This document shows, in pieces, positions 14,023 through 21,379 of a stretch of DNA of 22,022 nt (position 1 is its first letter; every line of letters starts with the position of its first letter). The position numbers and the translations under genes were made by a program. Location of the stretch: positions 1 through 22,022 of the forward strand of contig CALCHQ010000056.1 of NCBI GenBank assembly GCA_937901085.1. Direction: 5' to 3'. Source of the stretch: an uncultured Verrucomicrobiales bacterium. Its GTDB lineage: Bacteria > Verrucomicrobiota > Verrucomicrobiia > Verrucomicrobiales > Akkermansiaceae. The notes beneath the pieces are model-generated. The model was not told where the DNA came from. It searched no databases and saw only the letters and a list, made by a program, of their open reading frames with translations.

Positions 14023-15921
14023 GTGAAAGTTATTGTTGTAACGGGGGGAATAGCCTCCGGCAAGTCTACCGTGGTAGGGCTGCTGCGCGAAATGGGCGGC
14101 GATGGTGTGGAAGTTTTCGATTGTGATGCCGCCGTGGCTGAGCTGCAGCAGGCAGGTAAGCTGTCGCGTGATTTAGTGACCGCATTCGGCGCAGAGGCTC
14201 TGTGCGACAATGGCAGCGTCAATAAGGATTTCCTGCGTGCTATTGTGCAGAACGACCCGGAGGGACGCGACAAGCTCAACCGTGTAGTGCATCCGAAACT
14301 GGCACAGATGTGCGTGGATGCCCAGGCTGCCGCCCGCCAGCGGGGCGATGTGCATACCTTCCTGGTGGATATTCCCCTTTTCTATGAAAGCCCGGTAGAG
14401 TTCAGCGCCGATATTGTGTGCGTGGTGGCTGCGACGCCGGAAACGCAGATTGTCCGCATGGCCATCCGCGATGGTTTTGAACGCGCTCAGGCCGAAGCCA
14501 TGCTGGCAGCCCAGCTGCCGGTCCAGCAGAAGATTGACCGCGCAGACCTGGTGTTCTGGAATGAAGGCACGCCGGAGCAGCTGCGCGCCCAGGTGGAGTT
14601 GTTCTACAACACCGAACTGGCGGCAGAAGCCAAGGCGGTGCAAGCCCGCTCGGTTGTCATCAATCTGAATGAATTGCGCGCCATGCCGCTCAATGAATTG
14701 CAGCGCATGGCGGCTACTGCTGCCCGCCGTGGTACGGAATCACTTCCCCGCCCGCAACTGGTGGCCGAACTGGCCCGCACCTGGCTGGCCGAAGGCAGCC
14801 AGGTACTGGTGAGCGGTGTGCTGGAATTCGGCAAGGATAACATGGTGTTCGTGCGCGATGCCGCCCGCAGTTTCCGACCAGGGGACGATGACCCGCGTAT
14901 CACGCAGGACCTCATCCGCAAGCACGAGCTGCGACCGGGCAACATGGTCAAAGTGAAGCTGCGCCCTGCCCAGGGCAAGAACGAACGCAGCCTCATGGTG
15001 GCCGAAGTACTCGAAATCGAAGGTATGCCTGTCGCAGAATACACCCAGCCCAAACCTTTTGACCGCCTGACTCCGCTCATTCCCACCGAACGGCTGATTC
15101 TGGAAAACCCGGATATCAAGAGCCCGGCCATGCGCGTACTCGACCTCATCACCCCGCTGGGTAAGGGGCAGCGAGCCCTGGTGGTGGCACCGCCGCGCGG
15201 CGGCAAGACGGTGCTGCTCAAGACCATGGCGAAAAGCCTGCGCGCCAATTATCCCCAGACGGAGCTGCTGGTGCTGCTGCTGGATGAACGCCCGGAAGAA
15301 GTGACAGATTTCGAGGATACGGTGGATGTGCCGGTCTACGCCAGCACCTTCGATGAACCCTCCCGCCGCCACGCCCAGCTCAGCGACCTGCTGCTGGAGC
15401 GAGCCCGCCGACTGGTGGAACAGGGGCGCGATGTCATTATCATGCTCGACTCGCTCACCCGCTTGGCACGCGGCTATAATGCCAACCAGAGCGGCGGTCG
15501 CACCATGTCCGGCGGTCTGGGTTCCAATGCCATGGAAAAGCCGCGCAAATTCTTCGGCGCAGCGCGCAAAGTGGAAGAAGGCGGCAGCCTCACCATCATT
15601 GCCACCTGCCTCATCGAAACAGAATCCCGCATGGATGAAATCATCTTCGAGGAATTCAAGGGCACAGGCAACATGGAAATCCGCCTGGACAGGGAGCTTT
15701 CCGAACGCCGCATCTACCCAGCCATCTCGATTCCCCAGAGCGGCACCCGCAACGATGACCGCCTGTACCACCCGGACGAGATGGTGCGCGTGCTGCAGGT
15801 GCGCCGCCAGCTGGCTACGCTGCCAGGCTGGGAGGGACTGCAGACCTTGCTGAGAAACATCGACCACACCCAGAACAACCTGGAAATCCTGCTCAAGGGG
15901 CTTACCATTTCCACGCGCTGA
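14023..15921 (+). CDS. coaE-rho: Dephospho-CoA kinase fused to transcription termination factor Rho
   Basis: A 632-residue two-enzyme protein in one uninterrupted frame. Residues 1 to about 205 are CoaE, the last step of CoA synthesis: P-loop GGIASGKST (8-16), VVHPKL (88-93) and DIPLFYE (116-122). Residues from about 213 are a nearly complete Rho: the N-terminal helical part (LNELRAMPLNELQRMA), a cold-shock-like RNA-binding domain (about 257-335), Walker A APPRGGKT (389-396, K395), Walker B IIMLDSLTR with D476, and the Q/R-loop region FFGAARKVEEGGSLTIIAT through EEFKGTGNME. A separate Rho start is not obvious at the junction (ELRAMPLNEL has only an internal Met). The GTG start directly precedes the CoaE P-loop and cannot be moved far. 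The stop lies 29 nt from that of convergent comEC, with no hairpin between them. Confidence 0.95.
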   Translation: MKVIVVTGGIASGKSTVVGLLREMGGDGVEVFDCDAAVAELQQAGKLSRDLVTAFGAEALCDNGSVNKDFLRAIVQNDPEGRDKLNRVVHPKLAQMCVDAQAAARQRGDVHTFLVDIPLFYESPVEFSADIVCVVAATPETQIVRMAIRDGFERAQAEAMLAAQLPVQQKIDRADLVFWNEGTPEQLRAQVELFYNTELAAEAKAVQARSVVINLNELRAMPLNELQRMAATAARRGTESLPRPQLVAELARTWLAEGSQVLVSGVLEFGKDNMVFVRDAARSFRPGDDDPRITQDLIRKHELRPGNMVKVKLRPAQGKNERSLMVAEVLEIEGMPVAEYTQPKPFDRLTPLIPTERLILENPDIKSPAMRVLDLITPLGKGQRALVVAPPRGGKTVLLKTMAKSLRANYPQTELLVLLLDERPEEVTDFEDTVDVPVYASTFDEPSRRHAQLSDLLLERARRLVEQGRDVIIMLDSLTRLARGYNANQSGGRTMSGGLGSNAMEKPRKFFGAARKVEEGGSLTIIATCLIETESRMDEIIFEEFKGTGNMEIRLDRELSERRIYPAISIPQSGTRNDDRLYHPDEMVRVLQVRRQLATLPGWEGLQTLLRNIDHTQNNLEILLKGLTISTR

Positions 15922-15950
15922 TGCGCTGCGTGGCGGTCTCCCGGCAATCA

Positions 15951-17957
15951 TCACTTTCCTCCGGATCGACCCAGAGGCAGAATCAGGCATTCCTGCTCAC
16001 CCACATGGGTGGCCGCTTCGGCCGAGCGGGTATCGGGCAGCAGCACCTTGCAATCGGCATCCACATCCTCCGCGCTCACCGGCTGACGGCCGTGTGCCCC
16101 CAGCACGCATACATCGGCCTTGACTTCCGGTACAGCAGCAAAGGCCGCATAAGCAGCCTGCCCCACATACAGCACCAACCCAGCCGGGCTTTCCCATAAG
16201 ACGACAGGATGATGATTCATCGCCTGCCGCCGTTGGAAGGCTGGCGGCGGAGGTATGATAGTATACTTGCCGGCCTGGGTTTCAAACACCACCCCCTCCG
16301 GCGGCAATTCATGAGCATGCAGCACCTGCAAATGCGGCCACATGCGTTTCAGCACCTCGCTGCCGCCACCGGAATGAGACAGGGGTGTACTGACCAGCAG
16401 CACCGCCGGAGTAAACCCGCTGTGAAACAAGGTCGGCACGGTTTTACTTATGGCTGTTGACTCAGTTCCGCAATCGATGAGCAGTCCATGGTTACCGAGT
16501 ATCGTGAAGCTGTTGCCGTAGCCGGTTCCCTGTACCAGCAGCGTATGCAGCGGTGCCGGTTTCTGCGCCGGAAGATACGCATAAGGCAGTTCTCCAAACC
16601 AAGCCACAATGCTCAATAGCAGCGCCGCAGATTTCAGAGCAGCCCATGCAGTCGCAAGCCCGACCCAGGGCAGCACACCCAGACACAGGTGCAGTAAGCC
16701 GCAGAACATAACCACCGGCAGCAGCGGGGTAATAGCGATGTTGGTCAGGAAACTGCTGCAGTTGGCGCTGTGAAAAAAGGCCAGAGTAATGGGGATTGAG
16801 ACAAGCCATGCACTCAAGGCCACAACGACAGCACCGCGCACCCCCAGTTCCAGACGCCACACGCGCATTTCCCAGGGGGTACGCAAGGTAACAGGTATGT
16901 ACGCATCCGGACCGAACCACGCGCTTTCCTTCAGGCAGACCGCCAGCGTCAGGCAAATGGCAGCATACACGCCGAAGGACAACAGGAATCCCGCATTGTA
17001 CAGCTGGCTGGAATCCACCATCAGAATGAGTAATGCCGCAAAGCTCCAGGTATTGAGCAGGCTCACCCGCCGCCGGAGCATATAGCCCAGCAGCAGCACC
17101 GCCAGCATCAGGTAGGCGCGAATGGCCGGCACCGCGCACCCGGTCATGAGAACATATACTCCCACCGATAACAGCAGCAGAGGACGCACCACAAGAGGAC
17201 GCACCCGCAAGAGCCGGAACAGAAGCCACAGGATACCCGATACAAGCCCCACATGCAGACCGCTTACAGCAAAGGCATGCAGGCAACCGCCCAGACGGAA
17301 CGCCGCCATGATTTCAGCATCGGCCTCCTCCTTATCCCCCAGCACCAGAGCGCAGAGTATCTGACGGGCAGCTTCCTGTTCAGTACCGGGAGGCATGAGG
17401 CGCTGCACCAGTTTCTCGCGCATCTGCAGCCCCCAGTACTGAAGTGTACGCAGCGACAGGGGCTTGCCGCACTTCTGCCCTTCGATGTAGTCCATCGCGC
17501 AGGTAATACCCTGCCCGCGCATCCAGTTCGTCCGGGAAAACACACCTGGCACCGATATGGGTTCTTCTTCGCGCCATGCCGCACGCAGCTTTACTTCATC
17601 CCCTGGGGTAAAGGGAGTGTTCCCGCTCACCAGAACACGCACGCCATTCCACCCGGTATTCAGCACAATACCCCGGTGCAGGCTGCGTTCCACCGTTCCG
17701 GCAAGCTCGACAACATGGGCTTCCTCTGCCTGTGAAACAAAGACTGCCGCCCGCTGCTCCAGCAGCCCGGTATGCAGCCCAGCCACCAGCGCACAGAGCA
17801 GCGTACATAGAGCTATGCGACCCAGGCGGCACAACGCGGCCAGCATAACAGCCACCAGGGCAAGGCAGCACCACCATCCACCAGCGATTGCCCCGCACAC
17901 CGCTACCAGCGGCAGAAACAAGGGAGCAGAGAGAATCTCCCGACGAAGTGTTTTCAT
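15951..17957 (-). CDS. comEC: ComEC/Rec2-type DNA-uptake channel with degenerate C-terminal domain
   Basis: A 668-residue polytopic membrane protein. N-terminal membrane helices (about 10-65) and the DUF4131-like periplasmic region lead into the competence domain, with the hallmark HAFAVSGLHVG at 227-237 and many helices to about 460. A C-terminal metallo-beta-lactamase-like region follows from about 470 (LLVQGTGYGNSFTI, LLIDCGTE). The metal-ligand motif of active ComEC, normally SHxDxDHxGG, here reads SHSGGGS at 527-533, so the HxDH ligands are gone. ComEC passes single-stranded DNA across the inner membrane in natural transformation. ATG 17957 is preferred because GAGG lies 9 nt upstream, overlapping the stop of the cysteine desulfurase gene. 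A TTG at 17972 is the alternative. Confidence 0.88.
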   Translation of the reverse strand: MKTLRREILSAPLFLPLVAVCGAIAGGWWCCLALVAVMLAALCRLGRIALCTLLCALVAGLHTGLLEQRAAVFVSQAEEAHVVELAGTVERSLHRGIVLNTGWNGVRVLVSGNTPFTPGDEVKLRAAWREEEPISVPGVFSRTNWMRGQGITCAMDYIEGQKCGKPLSLRTLQYWGLQMREKLVQRLMPPGTEQEAARQILCALVLGDKEEADAEIMAAFRLGGCLHAFAVSGLHVGLVSGILWLLFRLLRVRPLVVRPLLLLSVGVYVLMTGCAVPAIRAYLMLAVLLLGYMLRRRVSLLNTWSFAALLILMVDSSQLYNAGFLLSFGVYAAICLTLAVCLKESAWFGPDAYIPVTLRTPWEMRVWRLELGVRGAVVVALSAWLVSIPITLAFFHSANCSSFLTNIAITPLLPVVMFCGLLHLCLGVLPWVGLATAWAALKSAALLLSIVAWFGELPYAYLPAQKPAPLHTLLVQGTGYGNSFTILGNHGLLIDCGTESTAISKTVPTLFHSGFTPAVLLVSTPLSHSGGGSEVLKRMWPHLQVLHAHELPPEGVVFETQAGKYTIIPPPPAFQRRQAMNHHPVVLWESPAGLVLYVGQAAYAAFAAVPEVKADVCVLGAHGRQPVSAEDVDADCKVLLPDTRSAEAATHVGEQECLILPLGRSGGK

Positions 17958-17968
17958 AGGCCAATGCC

Positions 17969-19087
17969 TCAACGATACACCATGACCGGCCCGGTAATGG
18001 AAGACTGCACGGAACGCACCTTGCGAAGCGCATGGATGAAAATGGCGGCGGCGGCGTCTACCTCATCTGCGGTGGTATAACGGGAAAGCGAGAAGCGCAG
18101 CGATTCGCGCACCTGCTTATCCGTAAGCCCCATTGCCAGCAGCACATGGCTGGGCTGCGGCTCAGCGCTGGTGCAGGCCGAACCTGTGGAGCAAAGCAGT
18201 CCTGCCGGTTCCAGCAGCAGGAAGAGGGATTCTGCCGATACGCCCGGTACGCGCATATTGAGGACGTGCGGCAGGCGCGGCGCAGCTGCGCCATTGATGC
18301 ACACTTCGATGCCGGCATCGGCCAGAGCCTTCACAAAACGCTCAAGCAGGGCAGCCAGCTCCGCATAGCGTTCTGCCGCCTGCATTGCCAGTTCGGCCGC
18401 CTTGCCGAAGCCGATGATACCAGCCACGTTTTCTGTACCGGCGCGGCGGTAGTCCTCCTGAGCGCCGCCGGTCAGATAAGGAGAACAGGCTGTTCCTGTA
18501 CGCACATAGAGAGCCCCCACTCCTTTGGGGCCATGCAGTTTATGCGCCGAAAGCGAAGCAAAGGATATGGGGTAGTCATGCAGCGCTATGGGGAGCTTGC
18601 CCGCAGCCTGCACCAGATCCACATGCACGCGCGCACCAGCCTCATGCGCAGCATGGGACAGCGAACGCACCGGCTGAATCACCCCGGTCTCGTGATTCGC
18701 CCAGGCAAAGCTGGCACCATCGTGCCCGGACAGCAGCTCGCGCCATTCCGGCACATCGGCCTGGCCGTTAGCCAGCACCGGGGCTGCCTCACCGCGGGCG
18801 GTGCGGAGGGTGGCCGGGTGTTCCGTAGCCAGCGTCAGCACGCGTTGAAACTGTGCCAGGGCGGCGTTGGTGGCTTCTGTACCGCCGGAAGTAAAGATGA
18901 TTTCGGAGGCATCGGTGCCGACCAGTGCCGCCACCTGCTCGCGGGCAGAATCTATGGCCTTGCGCACGGCCTTGCCTGCCCCATAGGCGGCAGAGGGATT
19001 GTAGAATTTCTCCCGCAGATAAGGCAGCATGGCTTCCAGCACCTCCGGTGCCAGCGCCGTCGTGGCATTGTTATCCCAGTATATCAT
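17969..19087 (-). CDS. Cysteine desulfurase, NifS/IscS class
   Basis: A 372-residue PLP enzyme of class V aminotransferase fold that takes sulfur from cysteine for Fe-S clusters or tRNA thiolation. It has an N-terminal YWDNNATT, H90 (TEHPA) near the cofactor, D157 (HVDLVQAAGK), PLP lysine K183 in SAHKLHGPKG, R214 (RRAGTEN) and the catalytic loop CSTGSACTS with active C305. C299 in the same loop is an extra cysteine. The loop is of the class I (IscS/NifS) type. No IscU or other Fe-S scaffold gene is nearby. The start overlaps the coaD stop by 4 nt (ATGA) and comEC follows after 11 nt, so coaD, desulfurase and comEC are probably one transcript. Confidence 0.92.
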   Translation of the reverse strand: MIYWDNNATTALAPEVLEAMLPYLREKFYNPSAAYGAGKAVRKAIDSAREQVAALVGTDASEIIFTSGGTEATNAALAQFQRVLTLATEHPATLRTARGEAAPVLANGQADVPEWRELLSGHDGASFAWANHETGVIQPVRSLSHAAHEAGARVHVDLVQAAGKLPIALHDYPISFASLSAHKLHGPKGVGALYVRTGTACSPYLTGGAQEDYRRAGTENVAGIIGFGKAAELAMQAAERYAELAALLERFVKALADAGIEVCINGAAAPRLPHVLNMRVPGVSAESLFLLLEPAGLLCSTGSACTSAEPQPSHVLLAMGLTDKQVRESLRFSLSRYTTADEVDAAAAIFIHALRKVRSVQSSITGPVMVYR

Positions 19088-19584
19088 GACTCTTGCCGCC
19101 CCGAAGCAATGATGTTGAAAACATTGGCAGGAACACAGGCCTGCACCCAGCGCTGCCAGCCCTGCACTCCCACAAATCCGCGCACATAGGATGAGGAGAT
19201 TTCCTCCAATTCCGGCGGCGGCATGAGGTAGATGGTGCGGATTTGCGGTTCCATGCGCGCATTCATGCGGTCCATGGATTTCTCATACTCAAAGTCTACG
19301 GTATTCCGGATGCCGCGCAGCAAATGAGTAGCACCGATTCTTCTGGCAAAATCTACCAGGAAACAGCCCTGCATTTTTTCCACCCTCACATTGGCAGGTC
19401 CTCCCGCCAGCATACCCCGCAGGGCATCCATGCGCTGCGTCACGCTCATAAAAACCCTCTTATCAGGATTTTCGCCCAGCACCACTACCAGCTCGTCAAA
19501 CAGAGCAGCTCCCTGTTCAATCATCCACAAGTGGCCGTTGGTAGGCGGATCAAAGCTGCCCGCATAGATACCGATGCGTTTCAT
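19084..19584 (-). CDS. coaD: Phosphopantetheine adenylyltransferase
   Basis: A 166-residue CoaD, the penultimate step of CoA synthesis (4'-phosphopantetheine plus ATP to dephospho-CoA). It has the nucleotidyltransferase motif GSFDPPTNGH (9-18) with the TxGH form, LLRGIRNTVDFEYE in the middle and the ISSSYVR motif near the C-terminus. Length is standard. Its product is the substrate of the CoaE domain encoded at 14023. The gene has a consensus promoter of its own, with the -35 overlapping the stop of the upstream acetyltransferase. It overlaps the desulfurase gene by 4 nt. A possible leaderless start makes ATG 19584 secure. Confidence 0.95.
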   Translation of the reverse strand: MKRIGIYAGSFDPPTNGHLWMIEQGAALFDELVVVLGENPDKRVFMSVTQRMDALRGMLAGGPANVRVEKMQGCFLVDFARRIGATHLLRGIRNTVDFEYEKSMDRMNARMEPQIRTIYLMPPPELEEISSSYVRGFVGVQGWQRWVQACVPANVFNIIASGRQES

Positions 19585-19592
19585 ACGCCCTC

Positions 19593-19621
19593 ATGATACA
19601 ACGCTGAGGGCACAGTGTCAA
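19593..19621 (-). promoter_or_regulatory. Consensus near-leaderless promoter of coaD
   Basis: On the minus strand, a perfect TTGACA (19621-19616), a 17-nt spacer and TATCAT (19598-19593). The ATG at 19584 is 8 nt after the -10. The TGA inside TTGACA is the stop codon of the GNAT gene. Confidence 0.75.
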
Positions 19622-20138
19622 GCACCGTCGCGGTAACGCATGGGGGCTGACAGGTAAAGCTGTTCAAAGTGCTGCACCGCCGCCGCATCCAGCGCGGGGC
19701 GCGAGAGCAGCTGCAGGGGAATATCCGGCTGCCCGGCCTGGTATGCCAGCTGCGTATGCGGCTGCGGCAGGCGCGTAAAGCCACAGGATTCATAAAAGGT
19801 AAGTCGGCGCGCGGTTGCTGCATCCACCACCGGCTCGATTTCCAGAATAACGGGTGCAGGCACAAGTTCCAACGCGCGGTGTCCCAGCCCCTGCCCCCGG
19901 CGCTCCGGCAGAATGGCCAGGTGTTCCACATAGCAGAGTCCATCCCAGAGCCAGTAGCTCAGAATCCCCGCGAAGCCCGCGGCATCGGACAGGTGCAGGC
20001 AATGAAAGCGCTCATCCTGCAAGGCGGCGGCATGCTGCCGCTTTCCGCGCCGTTCACTGGCAGGAAAAGATGCTCATAGAGCTGCCACCATGCCGGGGCC
20101 AGCGTTTCCTGCATGCTGCGAAGCCGGGTAATGGTCAT
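19618..20138 (-). pseudogene. GNAT acetyltransferase interrupted by a -1 frameshift
   Basis: Two overlapping frames together give one coherent GNAT protein. The first frame, from ATG 20138, reads MTITRLRSMQETLAPAWWQL then YEHLF. The second frame supplies FPASERRGK and then the acetyl-CoA domain with YVEHLAILPERRGQGLGHRA and FYESCGF, to the stop at 19618. FPASERR directly after an N-terminal YE.. segment is the usual sequence of this family. The break is at a T-run on the minus strand (20068-20065): four T are present where five would restore the frame. The alternative is a short 134-residue protein starting at TTG 20022, but that lacks the first strand and helices of the fold. A sequencing or assembly error, a real mutation, or slippage at the T-run are all possible. 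The upstream membrane gene ends 25 nt before the ATG. Confidence 0.75.
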
Positions 20139-20163
20139 ATCCGTGAAGCCCCCGGAAGAGGAA

Positions 20164-20784
20164 TCAGCCCTGCACCTTGCCTACCTTGTTGCGGGAGTAC
20201 AGATAAAGGATTCCCACAGCGGCGGCATACATGACCAGTTCGCCCAGTTCCTCCCCCAGGAAGTAATGTGTGGATTCAAAAATCGAACCAGCCACCACAC
20301 CTCCGACAGCCAGGAATAAATCAACCATGGGAATGCGACAGGTACAAAGCACCTCCCAGATATCCTTCCACACCTTACGCCAGACGAAATACACCAGCAT
20401 CCACGCCATGTAGAGTCCGATGCAGACATGAGCCAGCCAACCATATTCCATATCCTTCCACTTGGGGAACACATTAGGGTTCTGGGGATCAGCAAAGATG
20501 AACAGCGCGCGCCCGAAGCTCACTTCGCGAGCCATCATCAGAAAGAGGCAGAATGAGGCGAACACAAAGAGGTGCCGGCGTTGGCGTGCCGTGCAGGTCA
20601 TATACATGCCAATGGCCACCACTATAATCTGCATATTCTCAACCGGGCTGTTTTCGTTACCATAGGATGCAGGCAGAAAAAAAGCGCAGAGAACACCCAC
20701 CAGGGCAATTGCCAGCGTAATCCATGTGGTGGAGCGGAATTTCCAATCAAGATATTTAGCCATAACTATGAGAAAGACGTTCAT
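20164..20784 (-). CDS. Multi-pass inner-membrane protein of unknown function
   Basis: A 206-residue integral membrane protein with about six hydrophobic segments (approximately residues 19-38, 51-65, 72-88, 113-134, 148-165 and 178-193). Charged short motifs sit between them, including MAREVSFGRALF near the middle and GEELGELVMYAA before the last helix; clustered acids next to a helix can be functional sites. The chain ends with a basic tail. I do not recognise the family. I chose ATG 20784. ATG 20763, seven codons later, is nearly as good, and a TTG at 20877 would add 31 hydrophilic residues without support. It probably heads a transcript continuing into the broken GNAT gene. Confidence 0.7.
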   Translation of the reverse strand: MNVFLIVMAKYLDWKFRSTTWITLAIALVGVLCAFFLPASYGNENSPVENMQIIVVAIGMYMTCTARQRRHLFVFASFCLFLMMAREVSFGRALFIFADPQNPNVFPKWKDMEYGWLAHVCIGLYMAWMLVYFVWRKVWKDIWEVLCTCRIPMVDLFLAVGGVVAGSIFESTHYFLGEELGELVMYAAAVGILYLYSRNKVGKVQG

Positions 20785-20822
20785 GCGGCAAGACTGCTTA
20801 CAATCTAACCACCGCTGATGGT

Positions 20823-20850
20823 ATCTTACTCCTTTTAGCCATTTTAGCAA
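20823..20850 (-). promoter_or_regulatory. Possible promoter of the membrane-protein gene
   Basis: On the minus strand, TTGCTA (20850-20845), a 16-nt spacer and TAAGAT (20828-20823). It would give a leader of about 30 nt to ATG 20784 and rules out the longer start at 20877. Confidence 0.4.
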
Positions 20851-20875
20851 GGAATTTCCATTGTTACGGCGCGGC

Positions 20876-20919
20876 AAAAAACCGCCACAAAGACCATGAG
20901 CGGTTCCTTGTGGCGGTTT
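20876..20919 (-). terminator. Rho-independent terminator after the His/Cys-rich peptide gene
   Basis: A perfect 12-bp inverted repeat, AAACCGCCACAA (20879-20890) with TTGTGGCGGTTT (20908-20919), and a 17-nt loop. Read on the minus strand the stem runs into a T6 tract (20881-20876). No T tract follows on the plus strand, so it serves the minus-strand gene ending at 20947. Confidence 0.85.
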
Positions 20920-20946
20920 CAGATTGTTCCGGGAATGGTGTCTGTA

Positions 20947-21204
20947 TCAGCGTCCATGGCAGCAGGGAGATTTCTTGTGACGTGCTACATGGTGGCGATT
21001 CAGTTCAGGCCGGGCGTGCTTGCAGGCATGGTGGCACCGGGCTGCGTGGTGCTTTCTGACTTCGTGGCGATGCTTCTCCACACAACAGGCTCTGGCTTTT
21101 CCCGGCAGCAGGTTCACATGCAGGCAGGCAGCGTTCGACCGCGCACTCAGGGCGCAGAATGCGACGCAGGCTACAAGGGCGAATCGAGATATGTATTTTT
21201 TCAT
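20947..21204 (-). CDS. Small secreted His/Cys-rich peptide, possible metal binder
   Basis: An 85-residue protein. Residues 1-25 are a clear signal peptide (MKKYISRFAL, hydrophobic core, SNA cleavage site). The mature part of about 60 residues holds 12 His and 7 Cys, in clusters such as KHRHEVRKHH (44-53), CHHACKH (57-63), NRHH (69-72) and CCHG (81-84). It is strongly basic. This composition fits metal binding (Cu, Zn, Ni or haem) in the periplasm or outside the cell, but I recognise no family. The minus strand is supported by the signal peptide and by a terminator 28 nt downstream with T6 on this strand. An in-frame ATG at 21246 would extend it by 14 polar residues; 21204 is preferred because it opens the signal peptide. 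Confidence 0.68.
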   Translation of the reverse strand: MKKYISRFALVACVAFCALSARSNAACLHVNLLPGKARACCVEKHRHEVRKHHAARCHHACKHARPELNRHHVARHKKSPCCHGR

Positions 21205-21285
21205 GGTCTTTGTTCTGGTTTTGTTTTTCTTTGCAGGCAGCTCCATGCTCCCTACACCAGTCAGGCGCAGCAGAAAAAGCATTTC

Positions 21286-21310
21286 GTTTGAAAATTTCAA
21301 ACTTTTTTTT
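21286..21310. repeat. Palindrome with T8 tract upstream of the His/Cys-rich gene
   Basis: GTTTGAAA and TTTCAAAC around one central base (21286-21302), followed on the plus strand by eight T (21303-21310). It lies 82 nt upstream of ATG 21204, where an operator could sit. On the plus strand it also resembles a terminator, but no plus-strand gene ends there. Confidence 0.5.
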
Positions 21311-21321
21311 ATCTGAACACA

Positions 21322-21355
21322 TAAAAAGAACGCCTGCAGTGAACCGCAGGCGTTC
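21322..21355 (-). terminator. Rho-independent terminator after the SerA-like chimera
   Basis: A perfect 10-bp stem, GAACGCCTGC (21328-21337) with GCAGGCGTTC (21346-21355), and an 8-nt loop. On the minus strand it is followed by a T5 run. It lies 24 nt past the stop at 21380. Confidence 0.9.
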
Positions 21356-21379
21356 CGAAAAAGAGAAACGATGAAGCAA

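Noticed and set aside
14740..15990. Long minus-strand open frame opposite rho
   Set aside because: Rho motifs on the plus strand are unmistakable; the antisense frame is a codon-bias shadow with no signal or domain.
20060..20075. Programmed -1 frameshift in the GNAT gene
   Set aside because: No X-XXY-YYZ slippery heptamer and no obvious downstream pseudoknot. A plain one-base deletion or read error in the T-run is simpler.
20785..20877. TTG start adding 31 residues to the membrane protein
   Set aside because: The extension is hydrophilic, would start upstream of the likely promoter -35 and overlaps the terminator of the neighbouring gene.
20896..21291. Plus-strand open frame opposite the His/Cys-rich gene
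   Set aside because: The terminator T tract at 20876-20881 and the signal peptide support the minus strand instead.
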